Source of the DNA: CAVONB01 sp963697205
GTDB taxonomy: Bacteria > Pseudomonadota > Alphaproteobacteria > Rhizobiales > Hyphomicrobiaceae
Assembly: GCA_963697205.1 (NCBI GenBank)
Contig: CAVONB010000002.1
Coordinates: 248,001-312,000, forward strand
Direction of reading: 5' to 3'
DNA length: 64,000 nt
Below the pieces are notes generated by a model. That model saw only the letters and a program-made list of their open reading frames with translations. It made no database searches and was not told the DNA's origin. Positions 53,697 to 64,000 of the stretch are shown one piece after another (positions within the stretch are counted from its first letter, which is position 1; every line of letters begins with the position of its first letter). A program made the position numbers and the translations under genes.

Positions 53697-53773
53697 TGGT
53701 GGGCCTGGGAAGATTTGAACTTCCGACCTCACGCTTATCAAGCGCGCGCTCTAACCAACTGAGCTACAGGCCC
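53697..53773 (-). tRNA. tRNA-Ile (GAT)
   Basis: 77 nt including CCA. The anticodon loop is CTTGATAAG, acceptor GGGCCTG/CAGGCCC, with TTCAAAT in the T-loop. It lies in the 16S-23S spacer ahead of tRNA-Ala. Confidence 0.97.
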
Positions 53774-53921
53774 GATTGCGTGCATCCGTGCGAAGGAAAG
53801 GAAACGAAGGCGGCGGCGTCCCGCCAGTGTTTTGAGAGCAGAGCGAATACCAATCTCTGCTCCGTGATCCAAGTCAGAGCGCGATCGCGAACGGCGAACC
53901 GTTCAGACCGAAGTCGTGCTC

Positions 53922-55415
<1,494 letters not shown>

Positions 55416-55638
55416 GAGTTTGGATTCTGGTCGGCTTGGAGGGATTCAACTCCAAGGATACTGCGTAACGGGCACCTTCACACTGACACGCGTTCCTGCC
55501 GGTTGCCCCGCAGAACCACGCGCCATGGTGATGGCTGAAACGCAGTATCGCCAGATATTCCGGTGATCCAGTGTCGCTTGCACGACACGTCGGATCGGCC
55601 AGGACTCCGCCGCCTGCGTTTCCCTTCCTTCAAACCAC

Positions 55639-55651
55639 TTGTCAAAGAGCA
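55639..55651 (-). promoter_or_regulatory. boxA antitermination site in the rrn leader
   Basis: The minus strand reads TGCTCTTTGACAA, one base from the consensus TGCTCTTTAACA, 225 bases before the 16S gene. It is bound by NusB-S10 in rRNA antitermination. Confidence 0.75.
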
Positions 55652-55803
55652 GCGAGTCAACCATCGTCCTCAACCAGCTTAACCAAGCTGGCCTTCAGCG
55701 ACAACAAGCCCCTTGCCGGATGTGCCGGCTGAGAGCCCGGAGCTGAAAGAGGAAGCGACGTCAGTCGCGGGCTGCGAGGCATTGCCCCGCGGCGATGGGT
55801 GGA

Positions 55804-55831
55804 ATTAATATCAACGCTTCCCGCTTGTCAA
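55804..55831 (-). promoter_or_regulatory. rrn promoter
   Basis: On the minus strand there is a perfect -35 TTGACA (55831-55826) and, 15-17 bases on, an AT-rich -10 region TATTAAT (55810-55804). The leader to 16S would be about 380 nt. The rest of 55832-56299 shows no gene. Confidence 0.65.
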
Positions 55832-56299
55832 CACCGCTCTCAAAAAATCTTTCGCACTCGCGGCACGATTTCGTTATCCAACTGGAATATATGAGGATAT
55901 TTTTTACTCCGTGCACCTGTGGATAGATCGCCGCCGCCACGCGGCGGTCGGCGCTTGAGGTTAAGGCAGGCCCAATGTCCGTTGCCGCGCAAGCCCCAGC
56001 CTGCTTTTGCCGGCCAGCAACTCACACACCTGGCGCACTGCGCCCCAGCCTGCGATCAGGCCGCACAATCAGCCAAGGCCGGGGCACGCCCATGCTTTGG
56101 CCTCAAATTCGGGTGAAAACTCAACCCGTCGTGCATTGACACCAGCCCCGTTGCAGCCAAAAACGGGGTGTGGCGACGCAATTGTTGCTGGATCTGCCCG
56201 TTGCTGCACCCGGCGCCGGCCCAAGGCCTTCCTGGTGCCTGGAACCGGACGGGGAGAGCGGCGGCGCAGGGGCGGCTGGATACAAGGGGGACGGCTGAC

Positions 56300-58324
56300 G
56301 TGGTGGATCGCCGGCGGCACGCACCTGTCGGGCGCTCGCGCCGGCCGCCGACGCGGTCGTCACCCACCGGCCTGCCGCAAGCCTACCGCGGCCGCTCGCC
56401 CCGCGACGTCTACGAAAGCGATCACGTCGAGAACCGCAAGGACGGCCGCTTTCGCTGGCTCGTCAGTACCTGCCTGGCCGGCGCCGTCGGCACCATAGCC
56501 ATCATCGTCGTCCTTTACGGGTCCCTCGACCCCAAGGAGAGTTCAGGCGGCCTGCTCCCTGCGCTGCAGCGCGTCCGCGACACCGGTCTGCCAAGCCTCA
56601 CCCAGGCCCCGCGGCCGACCGACGGTCAGCCCTGGGCAACGCCGCGCACGGACCGATTGCAGGTCGCCTCCGCAGGCTCCTCCACCCGCTTCATCATCCA
56701 CGAAACTTCGCGCAAGCGCCGCAACGGCCGCGATTACATCGAAAACAAGCCCTTCGCGCGCATCGTGGCACGCCTGTCCGCCGTCCCGCCCGAGGTCAGC
56801 GAACGCATCCCCCCGTTCAACCCCTTCAAGCTCTACGCCGACAGCGCCCCCGTCGGCAGCGATGCCGAGGCCGACCAGCCCAGCCAGCAGCGCGGCGACG
56901 TCGCCATCCAGGTCGTCGAGCTCCTCGGCGGCATTCTGCCCAGCGAGGACGGCCAGGAGCTCGACACCGAACAGGTTGCCGACATCGTCGCCAAGGTGCG
57001 GGAGGCCGAGACCGAGCCGGGCCTGATCCGGCCGGGCTTCAGACCCGAAGGATCAGATCTGCTGCGCACTGCGCAAGGCGACCGCAAGGCCCGCATCGCC
57101 GAGCCGATCCCGCCCAATACCACCGTTCTGCAGAAAACAGTCGTCGACGGCGACGGAGACGACGACCCCGAAACGCTCGAAGGCGCCGAGACGCGCGTCC
57201 TCAAGCCCTCGCGCGGCCAGTCGCTGGCACAAGCACTCGTCAAAGCCGGCGCAGAACCGTTGCAGGCCCAGAGCATGGCCGAAGCCGCGCGCAGCATCTA
57301 CACCGCGAGCACCCTGCCCCCCAGCGCAGAGCTGCACATCACGCTCGTGCCCTCGCTGACGCAGCCGAACAAGTTCGATCCGGTCCGCTTCAGCCTTTAC
57401 ACCGACGGCCACGACCACAAGGTCTCCGTCGCCCGTGACGCCTCCGGTGATTTCGTCGCCGCCGCAGCACCCGCCATCCCCAAACTGTTGCGATCCGACC
57501 AGGACGGTGGCGGCGCACAGGCCTCCAACCTCTACGCGAGCCTCTATCACTCCGCCTTGCAGCAAAAGCTCGAGGCCGACACCGTCCTCTCGATCCTGCG
57601 CGTGCACGCCTACGACACAGACTTTCGCCGTCGCATCCGTCCGGGCGACACCGCGGAGTTCTTCTTCGATCTGAAGGACGAGGCGACCACCGATGGCCCG
57701 CCCGGCGAGCTACTTTTCACCTCGATCACCGCTGGCGGCGAAACCTCTCGGTTCTGGCGCTTTCGCACGCCTGACGGCATCGTCGACTACTACGACGAGT
57801 TCGGCGACAACTCGAAACGCTTCCTGATGCGTCGTCCCGTACGCGGCGACAACACGCGCCTGACGTCCGGCTTCGGAATGCGCAAGCATCCCCTCATCAA
57901 CGTCTGGCGCCCCCACAACGGCATCGATTGGGCGGCCCCCGCCGGCACGCCCATCCTCGCTGCCGGCAACGGCACCATCGAGGAGGCCCGCTTCCGCGGC
58001 GAGTACGGCAACTATGTGCGCATCCGCCATGCCAACGGCTATCAGACCGCCTACTCCCACATGCTGCGCTTCGCCCCCGGCGTCCGCTCTGGCATCAAGG
58101 TTCGCCAGGGCCAGGTGATCGGCTTCGTCGGCTCCACCGGGTTGTCGTCGGGGCCCCACCTTCACTTCGAGGTGCTCGTCAACAGCCGCTTCGTCGACCC
58201 CTTGAAGATCCAGGTTCCCCGTGAGCGCAAGCTCACCGGACGGCAGCTCGCCGACTTCCAGAAGGAGCGCGCGCGCATCGACGATCTGATGCGCCGCGCG
58301 CCGGTCAGCTGGAAAGCACTGTGA
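56300..58324 (+). CDS. M23-family metallopeptidase (membrane-anchored)
   Basis: About 674 residues. A GTG start at 56300 or 56303 has AAGGGGGAC upstream. One membrane helix near residues 55-75 (TCLAGAVGTIAIIVVLYGSL) is followed by a long periplasmic region with OapA/LysM-like turns (LKPSRGQSLAQALVKAGAEP). The C-terminal LytM domain has SGFGMRKHPLINVWRPHNGI and GPHLHFEV (HxH near residue 620), the zinc site of peptidoglycan endopeptidases. The zinc ligands are complete, so an active DD-endopeptidase is likely rather than an EnvC/NlpD-type activator. It is divergent from rrn. Confidence 0.9.
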   Translation: MVDRRRHAPVGRSRRPPTRSSPTGLPQAYRGRSPRDVYESDHVENRKDGRFRWLVSTCLAGAVGTIAIIVVLYGSLDPKESSGGLLPALQRVRDTGLPSLTQAPRPTDGQPWATPRTDRLQVASAGSSTRFIIHETSRKRRNGRDYIENKPFARIVARLSAVPPEVSERIPPFNPFKLYADSAPVGSDAEADQPSQQRGDVAIQVVELLGGILPSEDGQELDTEQVADIVAKVREAETEPGLIRPGFRPEGSDLLRTAQGDRKARIAEPIPPNTTVLQKTVVDGDGDDDPETLEGAETRVLKPSRGQSLAQALVKAGAEPLQAQSMAEAARSIYTASTLPPSAELHITLVPSLTQPNKFDPVRFSLYTDGHDHKVSVARDASGDFVAAAAPAIPKLLRSDQDGGGAQASNLYASLYHSALQQKLEADTVLSILRVHAYDTDFRRRIRPGDTAEFFFDLKDEATTDGPPGELLFTSITAGGETSRFWRFRTPDGIVDYYDEFGDNSKRFLMRRPVRGDNTRLTSGFGMRKHPLINVWRPHNGIDWAAPAGTPILAAGNGTIEEARFRGEYGNYVRIRHANGYQTAYSHMLRFAPGVRSGIKVRQGQVIGFVGSTGLSSGPHLHFEVLVNSRFVDPLKIQVPRERKLTGRQLADFQKERARIDDLMRRAPVSWKAL

Positions 58325-58489
58325 CGGGCCGCAGCCCCCGGCCCATAATGGCGCGTCCGCGCACGCCGCGTTGAAGGCCAGAAAGTCCTCATGAACCGCG
58401 CCATCCCGCGTTGCCATCGGCAATCTGCAGCGCCCGGCGATACCACAATGGGACCGTCAATTCGGGCCCGAAATTAGTCATTTCTATTA

Positions 58490-59435
58490 GAGCCCGTCCT
58501 CAAAGTTCTTAAGTCCGGGAATCGGTTGTGATTCTGTGTGGCCGTGCGCGTGATTCGCGAGCGGGCCGAGGATGTGGACGAACGATAACCGGGCAACCTA
58601 CGAGCGCAAGAGCTGCCGATATCCGAGCGATTTGACCGACGAGGAGTGGGCGATCATCGCGCCGCTGATGCCGCCACCGAGAAAAGCTCGGCGTCATCCG
58701 GTGCCGGAAACACGCGATCTGTTGAACGCGATCCTCTACGTGCTGACGACTGGGTGCCAGTGGCGCCAGCTGCCGAAGGATTTTCCTTCCAAGAGCGTCG
58801 TGCACGACTACCTCGTGTGCTGGGACCGCGACGGCGTGCTCGCGCGTGTGCATGACGCGCTCTACGTGAAAGCGCGGGAACTCGCGGGGCGAAACGCGAC
58901 AGCAAGCCTCGCCATCGTCGACAGCCAGAGCGTGAAAAGCGCAGAAAAAGGGGGGCCTCGATCGACCCCTGCGGGTACGACGCGGGCAAGAAGGTCAAAG
59001 GCAAGAAGCGCCACATCTGCGTCGATACGCAAGGCCTGCTGATCAACTTCGCGATCACGCCTGCCAACATCCAGGACCGCGATATGGTCGCGCCCTTGCT
59101 TGCCATCGCGGCGCGGCGCTGCCCGACGCTTGCGCTTGCCGTCGCCGACGGCGGCTATCAGGGCGATCCGACTGCGACAGCCGTGCGCGAGGACGCCGGC
59201 CTGCCGCTCGAGATCGTCAAGCGGTGCGACGCGGCGAAAGGCTTCGTCATTCTGCCCAGGCGATGGATCGTCGAGCGCACATTCGGCTGGCTCGGCCGCT
59301 GCAGGCGTCTGGCCAAAGACTACGAGAACCGCGTGCGCACCGCAGCCGCATTCCTCGTCATGGCTCTCATCCGGCTGATGCTCCGGCGAATTGCCAGAGT
59401 GCTGAAATAGAGCCAGAATTATGAGGACGGAACTC
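58490..59435 (+). mobile_element. IS5-family element (IS427-like)
   Basis: 946 bp. The ends GAGCCCGTCCTCAAAGTTCT and, inverted, GAGTTCCGTCCTCATAATTC are related terminal repeats. TTA flanks both sides (58487-58489 and 59436-59438), the TNA-type duplication of the IS427 group. It lies between the M23 peptidase and the UbiA-like gene. Confidence 0.82.
58572..59410 (+). CDS. IS5-family transposase in two frames
   Basis: OrfA-like part: YPSDLTDEEWAIIAPLMPPP, TGCQWRQLPKDFPSKSVVHD and ASLAIVDSQSVKSAEKGG with the first Asp. OrfB-like part in the -1 frame: GKKRHICVDTQGLLINFAIT, LAVADGGYQG with the second Asp, and WIVERTFGWLGRCRRLAKDY with the Glu. The shift is at GAAAAAGGGGGGCC (58944-58957). IS427-type elements often use such a frameshift, so this may be functional. 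Confidence 0.8.
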
Positions 59436-59574
59436 TTAGCCAAAACGATTAATCACCAACCGCGAGTTCGTGCCCGGAAGATCGCGCCATCGGATAGGCT
59501 TTGGTCGGATGCACCGCGTCGGTTTCTCGACCCGCGCATCAAGATGCGTCAGTCCGACCGAGCATGTTTACCCC

Positions 59575-61068
59575 ATGTCGCCCATTCGATCGATGAAGGC
59601 CGAAGGCGTCGATGCTACAGTCCCTGAAACGGACGCATTGACCGCTGTTCGTACGTTCCAAGGCCCCGTTCTCGTCGATCTCGACGAAACGCTTTACCTT
59701 CGAAACTCCACGGAAGACTTCATCGACAGCGCCGCCCCCCGCGTGTTGGCCGCCCCGGTGATGAAGCTCATCGACGTCATCGCGCCGTGGCGCTGGATCG
59801 GCGGCCTGCACACGCGCGACATCTGGCGTGTGCGCCTTGTCCTGCTCTTGTTCCCTTGGACCTACGCGATCTGGCTGTGGCGCTGCCGCCGGCTGGCTGG
59901 CGCGCACACAAATACCGCGCTCTTGACCGCCCTGCGCGAGCGTGAAGCCGGCGTCGTCGTCGCCACGCTGGGATTTGCGCCCATCGTCCGCCCACTGCTG
60001 CACGCCATGGGGTGTGGCACCTACGACGCCATCCCCTGCCGCCTCGACTGGGGCCGCGACCGAAAGGCCGGCAAGGCCGCACTCGTGGAACGCCGCCTCG
60101 GGCACGACACCGTGACACGATCCCTGGTCGTGACCGATTCAGCCGACGATCACGAACTGCTGCGCCGATGCGCGATGCCCGTATGGACGAAATGGTCCGC
60201 GGCCCGCTTCCAGCACGCCTTCGAGGACGTCTATTTCCCCACCCGCTACACCGCCAAGATCAAGCATCCCGGCGGCTATGCCCTGCGCTGGCTCCTCCTC
60301 GAGGACCTCGTGCTCTGGGTGCTGGCCGCCGCGACCGCGCTCGTCGTCTCGCCGCAGGTCATGCTGGCCTTGCCGCTGTTCTTCCTGTCGTTCTGGGCCA
60401 TCTACGAGATCGGCTACATGGAGAACGACCGCTGCGCGCAGCGCTACGAAGCCGAGCCACAGTTGACGCCGGCGCACGCCGCCTTTGCCGGTGCGCATTT
60501 CGAACGCAACGCCTGGATCTACGCCGGCCTGTTCGCTCTCGCCGCAAGCCTGATCGCCAGCGGCCGTCTCGACCCCGTGCTACTTAGCACGTGGGCCGGC
60601 GTGCTCGCAGCCCTGCGCGCGCTCTACTTCGTCTACAACCGCGTCGACAAGGCGACCCGCGTCTGGCTCTACGCCGGCCTGCAGGCCTTTCGCTATTTCT
60701 CCGTGCTCGCCGTCGCCGCCGTCGGCATGGCCGGCGTCGTCGTCCTGACCGCGTTCACGCTCGCCCGCTGGATCGTCTATGTCGTCTACCGCCACCGGGC
60801 TGCGGCAAAAGGCTACGTCTGGCCCAAGCTGCCACAGCGAACGATCGTCCTAATGCTGATCCTCGTGCAACTCGGCACGCTGGCGCTGATGGGTCTGGCC
60901 AAACCGGCCTTCACCATCCCCGCCGCCATCCTGCTGAGCTGGTGCGCAGCGCGCAGCCGAGGCGAGATCGTAAAGATCCTCAAGGGCGTGCGTTGGATCG
61001 CGAAGAAGGCGCCGGGAGAAGCCCGCGCCACGATGCCCGCCCAGGGATCGACGATGGCGCCCGGCTAA
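59575..61068 (+). CDS. HAD-UbiA fusion membrane protein
   Basis: About 497 residues. The N-terminal HAD-like domain has VLVDLDETLYLRNSTEDF (DxDET), a central LVVTDSADDHELLRRCAMP, and a membrane-linked middle. The C-terminal UbiA-type region has about seven helices, with an acidic motif GYMENDRCAQRYEAEP in place of NDxxDxxxD and a second NRVDKATRVW. UbiA enzymes transfer polyprenyl or sugar-phosphate groups, and HAD fusions may remove phosphate from the product. An earlier ATG at 59470 is in frame. The IS5 element ends 140 bases upstream. Confidence 0.75.
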   Translation: MSPIRSMKAEGVDATVPETDALTAVRTFQGPVLVDLDETLYLRNSTEDFIDSAAPRVLAAPVMKLIDVIAPWRWIGGLHTRDIWRVRLVLLLFPWTYAIWLWRCRRLAGAHTNTALLTALREREAGVVVATLGFAPIVRPLLHAMGCGTYDAIPCRLDWGRDRKAGKAALVERRLGHDTVTRSLVVTDSADDHELLRRCAMPVWTKWSAARFQHAFEDVYFPTRYTAKIKHPGGYALRWLLLEDLVLWVLAAATALVVSPQVMLALPLFFLSFWAIYEIGYMENDRCAQRYEAEPQLTPAHAAFAGAHFERNAWIYAGLFALAASLIASGRLDPVLLSTWAGVLAALRALYFVYNRVDKATRVWLYAGLQAFRYFSVLAVAAVGMAGVVVLTAFTLARWIVYVVYRHRAAAKGYVWPKLPQRTIVLMLILVQLGTLALMGLAKPAFTIPAAILLSWCAARSRGEIVKILKGVRWIAKKAPGEARATMPAQGSTMAPG

Positions 61069-61229
61069 CGGGCAGCCGGCGGGTTTGCTGCCGTTCGCCG
61101 CAAAGACGCACATCAATCAAGCGACGTGGAGCGCTTGGGCGCGGTCGCCCAGTCCGATGGCGCGCACGCCGGCCCCATGGGCGATACGCGTGCCGCCCGA
61201 CCGGAAGAGAGCCCGCCTTCCACCTCGCC

Positions 61230-62753
61230 TCAGCGCTCGCGGAACGCCCTCTGGAGCTGGTCAGAGAACGGCTTCACCAGATAGCTCAGCACCGTGCGCT
61301 CGCTGGTCTGGAGGTAGACCTCGCATTGCATGCCCGGCAACAGCGACTTGCCGTCACCAAGCTTGGCGAGCTCCGGCGCCGGCACTTCGAGGTCGACCTG
61401 GAAGTAGGGGATGTTGGTCGCCCGGTCGATCAGCGTCGCCGCCGAACGGTTGATGACCTTGCCCTCCAGAACCGGCGTCGTGCGCTGGTTGAACGCGGGG
61501 AAGCGCACCGTCGCTTCCTGGCCGACGTACACCTGCTCGATATCGTTGGGCAGTACGCGCGCCTCGACGATCAGCCGATCCTCCTCGGGAATGATCTCCA
61601 GGATCGGACTGGCCGGCTGCACCACGCCCCCCACCGTGTGAATGGCTAGGTTATGCACCGTGCCCGAACGCGGCGCGCGGATCACGATCCGTTGCAGCCG
61701 GTCCTCCAGCGCCACGCGTTGCTCCTCGAGCTCCGCAATCCGTGCCTGCGCCTCGCGCAAGTCGTTGGCAACCTGCTGCTGCGTCTCGCGCTCCAGCTGG
61801 GCGATCTTGACGTCGACCTCGCTGATCGCGCCTTTGACGCGCGCGATGTCGCCCTTCAGCCGCCCGACGTCACCGTCGAGCCGTGCCGCCTCGCGCTCCA
61901 GCGCCAGCATGCGCGACATCGTGTAAAGACCCTGCTTCAGCAATGGCCGCACGCTCTCGATCTCCTGGCGGATGAGCCCCACCTGGCGCAACGCCGCGTC
62001 GTGGTTGGCGGTCAACCCCGAGATCTGATCGGCGAGCTGTCCCCGCTGCTCCTTCAGCAGCGCCGCCTCGCCGCCCTGCTTGTCGCGACGAGCCTTGAAC
62101 AGCGCTTCCTGAGAGGCGAGGAAGGCCGCCACGCGCGGCTCCGTCCGAGCCGCCACCGAGATCGTTTCAGGCACGTCGATCGCATCCGCGCCCGTGCGCT
62201 CAGCCTCCAGCCGGGCGCGCTGGATGAGCAGCTCGTTGAGCCGGCTCAGCACGATGCCTTGATTGGCGCGCAGCGTCGTGTCGTCCAGTCGTAGGAGCTG
62301 ATCGCCCTTGCGCACCTGGTCGCCGTTGCGGACCATGAACTCCGAGACGATGCCGCCATCAAGGTGCTGCACCGTCTTGATGCTCGATTCCACCGCAACG
62401 ATGCCCGAGCCGATCACGGCCCCCGAGATGCCCGCAAACGCCGACCAACCGATCAGCGTGCCGAGTGTGACGACCATCACCGTCCCGCCGATACGGATCC
62501 ACGGCGCCGCGGTCGGATAATCCTGCAGAGGTCCCGCAGTCGCCGGGGCCGGCAATTGGACGGCGGGCTGCTCGGGACCGCGTATCCAGTCGACGAGCCG
62601 CAACACCAACACGCTGGCGAGCCCCGACAGGCGTTGCAGGAGCCCGCGCGCCCCCCCACTGGCATCGACCGTGGCCGACGCTGCGCTCTCGCGCGCCCAT
62701 AGGTTGCGTCGAAGGGTCTCGAACACGGCAGCCACCTTATCTTTCGACGACAT
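61230..62753 (-). CDS. Type I secretion membrane-fusion protein (HlyD/PrtE family)
   Basis: A 507-residue protein. After a cytoplasmic stretch there is one membrane helix (GGTVMVVTLGTLIGWSAFAG), then the lipoyl-like half (IVAVESSIKTVQHLDGGIVS), a long coiled coil (about 170-360, with GLYTMSRMLALEREAARLDG) and the second half ending PLEGKVINRS-like VLEGKVINRSAATLIDRATN. It bridges the ABC exporter to TolC. The start at 62753 lies 10 bases after the ABC gene stop, so both are in one operon. Confidence 0.92.
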   Translation of the reverse strand: MSSKDKVAAVFETLRRNLWARESAASATVDASGGARGLLQRLSGLASVLVLRLVDWIRGPEQPAVQLPAPATAGPLQDYPTAAPWIRIGGTVMVVTLGTLIGWSAFAGISGAVIGSGIVAVESSIKTVQHLDGGIVSEFMVRNGDQVRKGDQLLRLDDTTLRANQGIVLSRLNELLIQRARLEAERTGADAIDVPETISVAARTEPRVAAFLASQEALFKARRDKQGGEAALLKEQRGQLADQISGLTANHDAALRQVGLIRQEIESVRPLLKQGLYTMSRMLALEREAARLDGDVGRLKGDIARVKGAISEVDVKIAQLERETQQQVANDLREAQARIAELEEQRVALEDRLQRIVIRAPRSGTVHNLAIHTVGGVVQPASPILEIIPEEDRLIVEARVLPNDIEQVYVGQEATVRFPAFNQRTTPVLEGKVINRSAATLIDRATNIPYFQVDLEVPAPELAKLGDGKSLLPGMQCEVYLQTSERTVLSYLVKPFSDQLQRAFRER

Positions 62754-62763
62754 CACGCTTCTC

Positions 62764-64000
62764 CTACTGGCCGAACGGGCTGCGCTCGCCCACACGCCGC
62801 TGCGGTAGCGGATGGGCCTCGGCCGCATCGGTTTCCTCGCGCATCGCCGAGATCCGCGCCCTCAGACGCGACAGGGCCGCATCGCGGGTGCGCGCCCGTT
62901 CCGCCGCGCCGCTCCCCGCCTCGCCTGCAACTTCGGCGCGGCCCGGCATGGCTGCCGATTTGACCGCGACGTCCTGGCCCCGCGTGGCCGGCGCCACCGT
63001 GGGCTCGCGGCGCGGCGGCGCGGCTGCCTTCGCAGTTCGCGCCGCATCCGGCTGGCGCTCCACAACGGCCGCCACCGGCCGCGGCGAGGGCATGCCGCGC
63101 GCTGGTGCGCCGTCCTTGTGTTGGGCGGCAGCCCGCGCAGTGGCGGGCGCCTGAACGGCTGCGGGTAGTGGTGCAGGAACGTGGGCGGGCGCCGCCTGCG
63201 GCGCGGCAGGTCGCGCGGCCCCATCCTGGGGTGCGGCCTGAGAAACTGTCTGGGGTGCCGCTTGATGAGCTGACTGAGGTGCGCCCTGAGCCTTCGGTTG
63301 GGCCACCGGCTGGGAGGCCGGCGGAGCAACGGGCTGGGGCACAGGCTGCGCAACCGCTTGTGCCGGACCAGGCTGGGCACCCTGGCCGGCGAGGCTGCGC
63401 AGCACCTCGTCGCGCGGCCCGAACGCGCGCTGCTGCCCCTTCTCCAGGATTAGCAGCATGTCCGCCGCCGCAATCGCCGACGTGCGGTGCGAGACGATGA
63501 TCACCGTACGTTGCTTGGCCCTGAGCTCGCCGATCGCCTCCATCAGCGCCGCGTCGCCGTCGCTGTCGAGATTGGAGTTGGGCTCGTCAAATATCAGCAG
63601 CGGCGGATCGCCGTAAAGCGCGCGCGCGAGCGCGATGCGCTGCTTCTGGCCGGCCGACAGATGGCTGCCGAAAGCGCCAAGCTCGGTGTCGTAGCCCTGC
63701 TGCAGGTCCAGGATCAGGCTGTGCGCGCGCGCCAGCTTCGCCGCCGCGATCACCCTCTGGTCGTCGGCCTCCGGATCGAACCGGCAGATGTTGTCGCGCA
63801 CGGTGCCCGAGAAAAGCTCCACGTCCTGCGGCACGTAGCCCATGAACTGACCGAGCCGCTGCGGATCCCATTGGTCGAGGCGGGCGCCGTCGAGACGGAT
63901 CTCGCCGCCCAGCACCGGCCACACGCCCACCAGCGCACGCGCCAGCGTCGACTTGCCCGACGCACTCTGCCCCGCGATCGCCAGCACCTGTCCGGGCCCG
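62764..64000 (-). CDS. Type I secretion ABC transporter ATPase (PrtD-like), C-terminal part (cut by window edge)
   Basis: Only the nucleotide-binding domain and tail are inside the window. Walker A is GQSASGKST, the Q-loop GYVPQDVELF, signature LSAGQKQRIALARALYGDP, Walker B LLIFDEPNSNLD and H-loop VIIVSHR. This is the pattern of PrtD/HlyB-type exporters of RTX proteins. After the ABC domain comes an unusually long tail of about 200 residues rich in Pro, Ala and Gln, followed by an Arg-rich end (RTRDAALSRLRARISAM). The start and membrane domain lie beyond 64000. Confidence 0.92.
   Translation of the reverse strand, partial: GPGQVLAIAGQSASGKSTLARALVGVWPVLGGEIRLDGARLDQWDPQRLGQFMGYVPQDVELFSGTVRDNICRFDPEADDQRVIAAAKLARAHSLILDLQQGYDTELGAFGSHLSAGQKQRIALARALYGDPPLLIFDEPNSNLDSDGDAALMEAIGELRAKQRTVIIVSHRTSAIAAADMLLILEKGQQRAFGPRDEVLRSLAGQGAQPGPAQAVAQPVPQPVAPPASQPVAQPKAQGAPQSAHQAAPQTVSQAAPQDGAARPAAPQAAPAHVPAPLPAAVQAPATARAAAQHKDGAPARGMPSPRPVAAVVERQPDAARTAKAAAPPRREPTVAPATRGQDVAVKSAAMPGRAEVAGEAGSGAAERARTRDAALSRLRARISAMREETDAAEAHPLPQRRVGERSPFGQ

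Overview
The window looks like a chromosomal segment of a GC-rich alphaproteobacterium, probably of the Hyphomicrobiales. The evidence is an rrn operon with Ile and Ala tRNAs in the spacer, an extended helix-9 hairpin in the 23S gene as is common in that class, a DnaX with a single Cys in place of the zinc cluster, small SRP RNA next to dnaX-ybaB, TctC-type binding proteins, and high-GC codon use. Genus cannot be read from this sequence. Coding sequences in several places carry single-base frameshifts (nadA, nadB, an acyltransferase, a TctC protein). These may be assembly errors or real decay.

Layout. 0-3.4 kb: de novo NAD synthesis, with an NrtR/NadQ-type regulator, two palindromic operators, nadA and nadB. 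3.5-15.6 kb: lgt, a UbiK-like protein, a YbjN protein, a four-gene MoxR-DUF58-DUF4159-membrane protein operon, DUF1285, TonB and an unrecognised conserved protein. 16-19 kb: a 959-residue secreted protein with seven FG-GAP repeats. 19.4-22.1 kb: ybaB, dnaX and the SRP RNA. 22.4-40.7 kb: a metabolic and accessory region (acyltransferase, cytochrome b561, TctC, ketopantoate reductase-like, a FrnE/DsbA-like protein with in-frame UGA, aldo-keto reductase, VOC, DUF1080, a COG4091-type dehydrogenase with an MBL hydrolase, PilZ, SDR, YkgJ, a serralysin-like RTX metalloprotease, GST, GMC oxidoreductase). 40.7-49.8 kb: a nest of mobile elements. 49.9-55.8 kb: the rrn operon on the minus strand. 56-64 kb: an M23 peptidase, an IS5-family element, a HAD-UbiA fusion, and the adaptor and ATPase of a type I secretion system.

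Main points. (1) The FrnE-like gene at 27224-27856 has UGA exactly where the first catalytic Cys of the CPWC motif belongs, and a 7-bp hairpin with loop CGUGC begins 13 nt downstream of the UGA. It is a candidate selenoprotein with a bacterial SECIS. (2) An IS256-family transposase gene is split by an IS66 element with an 8-bp target duplication. That IS66 is itself split twice: tnpB by a recombinase-in-trio (RIT) element with 87-bp terminal inverted repeats, and tnpA by an IS3/IS407-type element with a 4-bp duplication. Removing each insert restores the reading frame around it. (3) A double-hairpin element of about 168 bp is present twice, 3.9 kb apart, with conserved stems and diverged loops. 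(4) A 25-bp palindromic repeat occurs as doublets about 60 bp apart in the first 22 kb.

The RTX metalloprotease, the FG-GAP protein and the type I secretion genes plausibly work together, although they are scattered over 48 kb.
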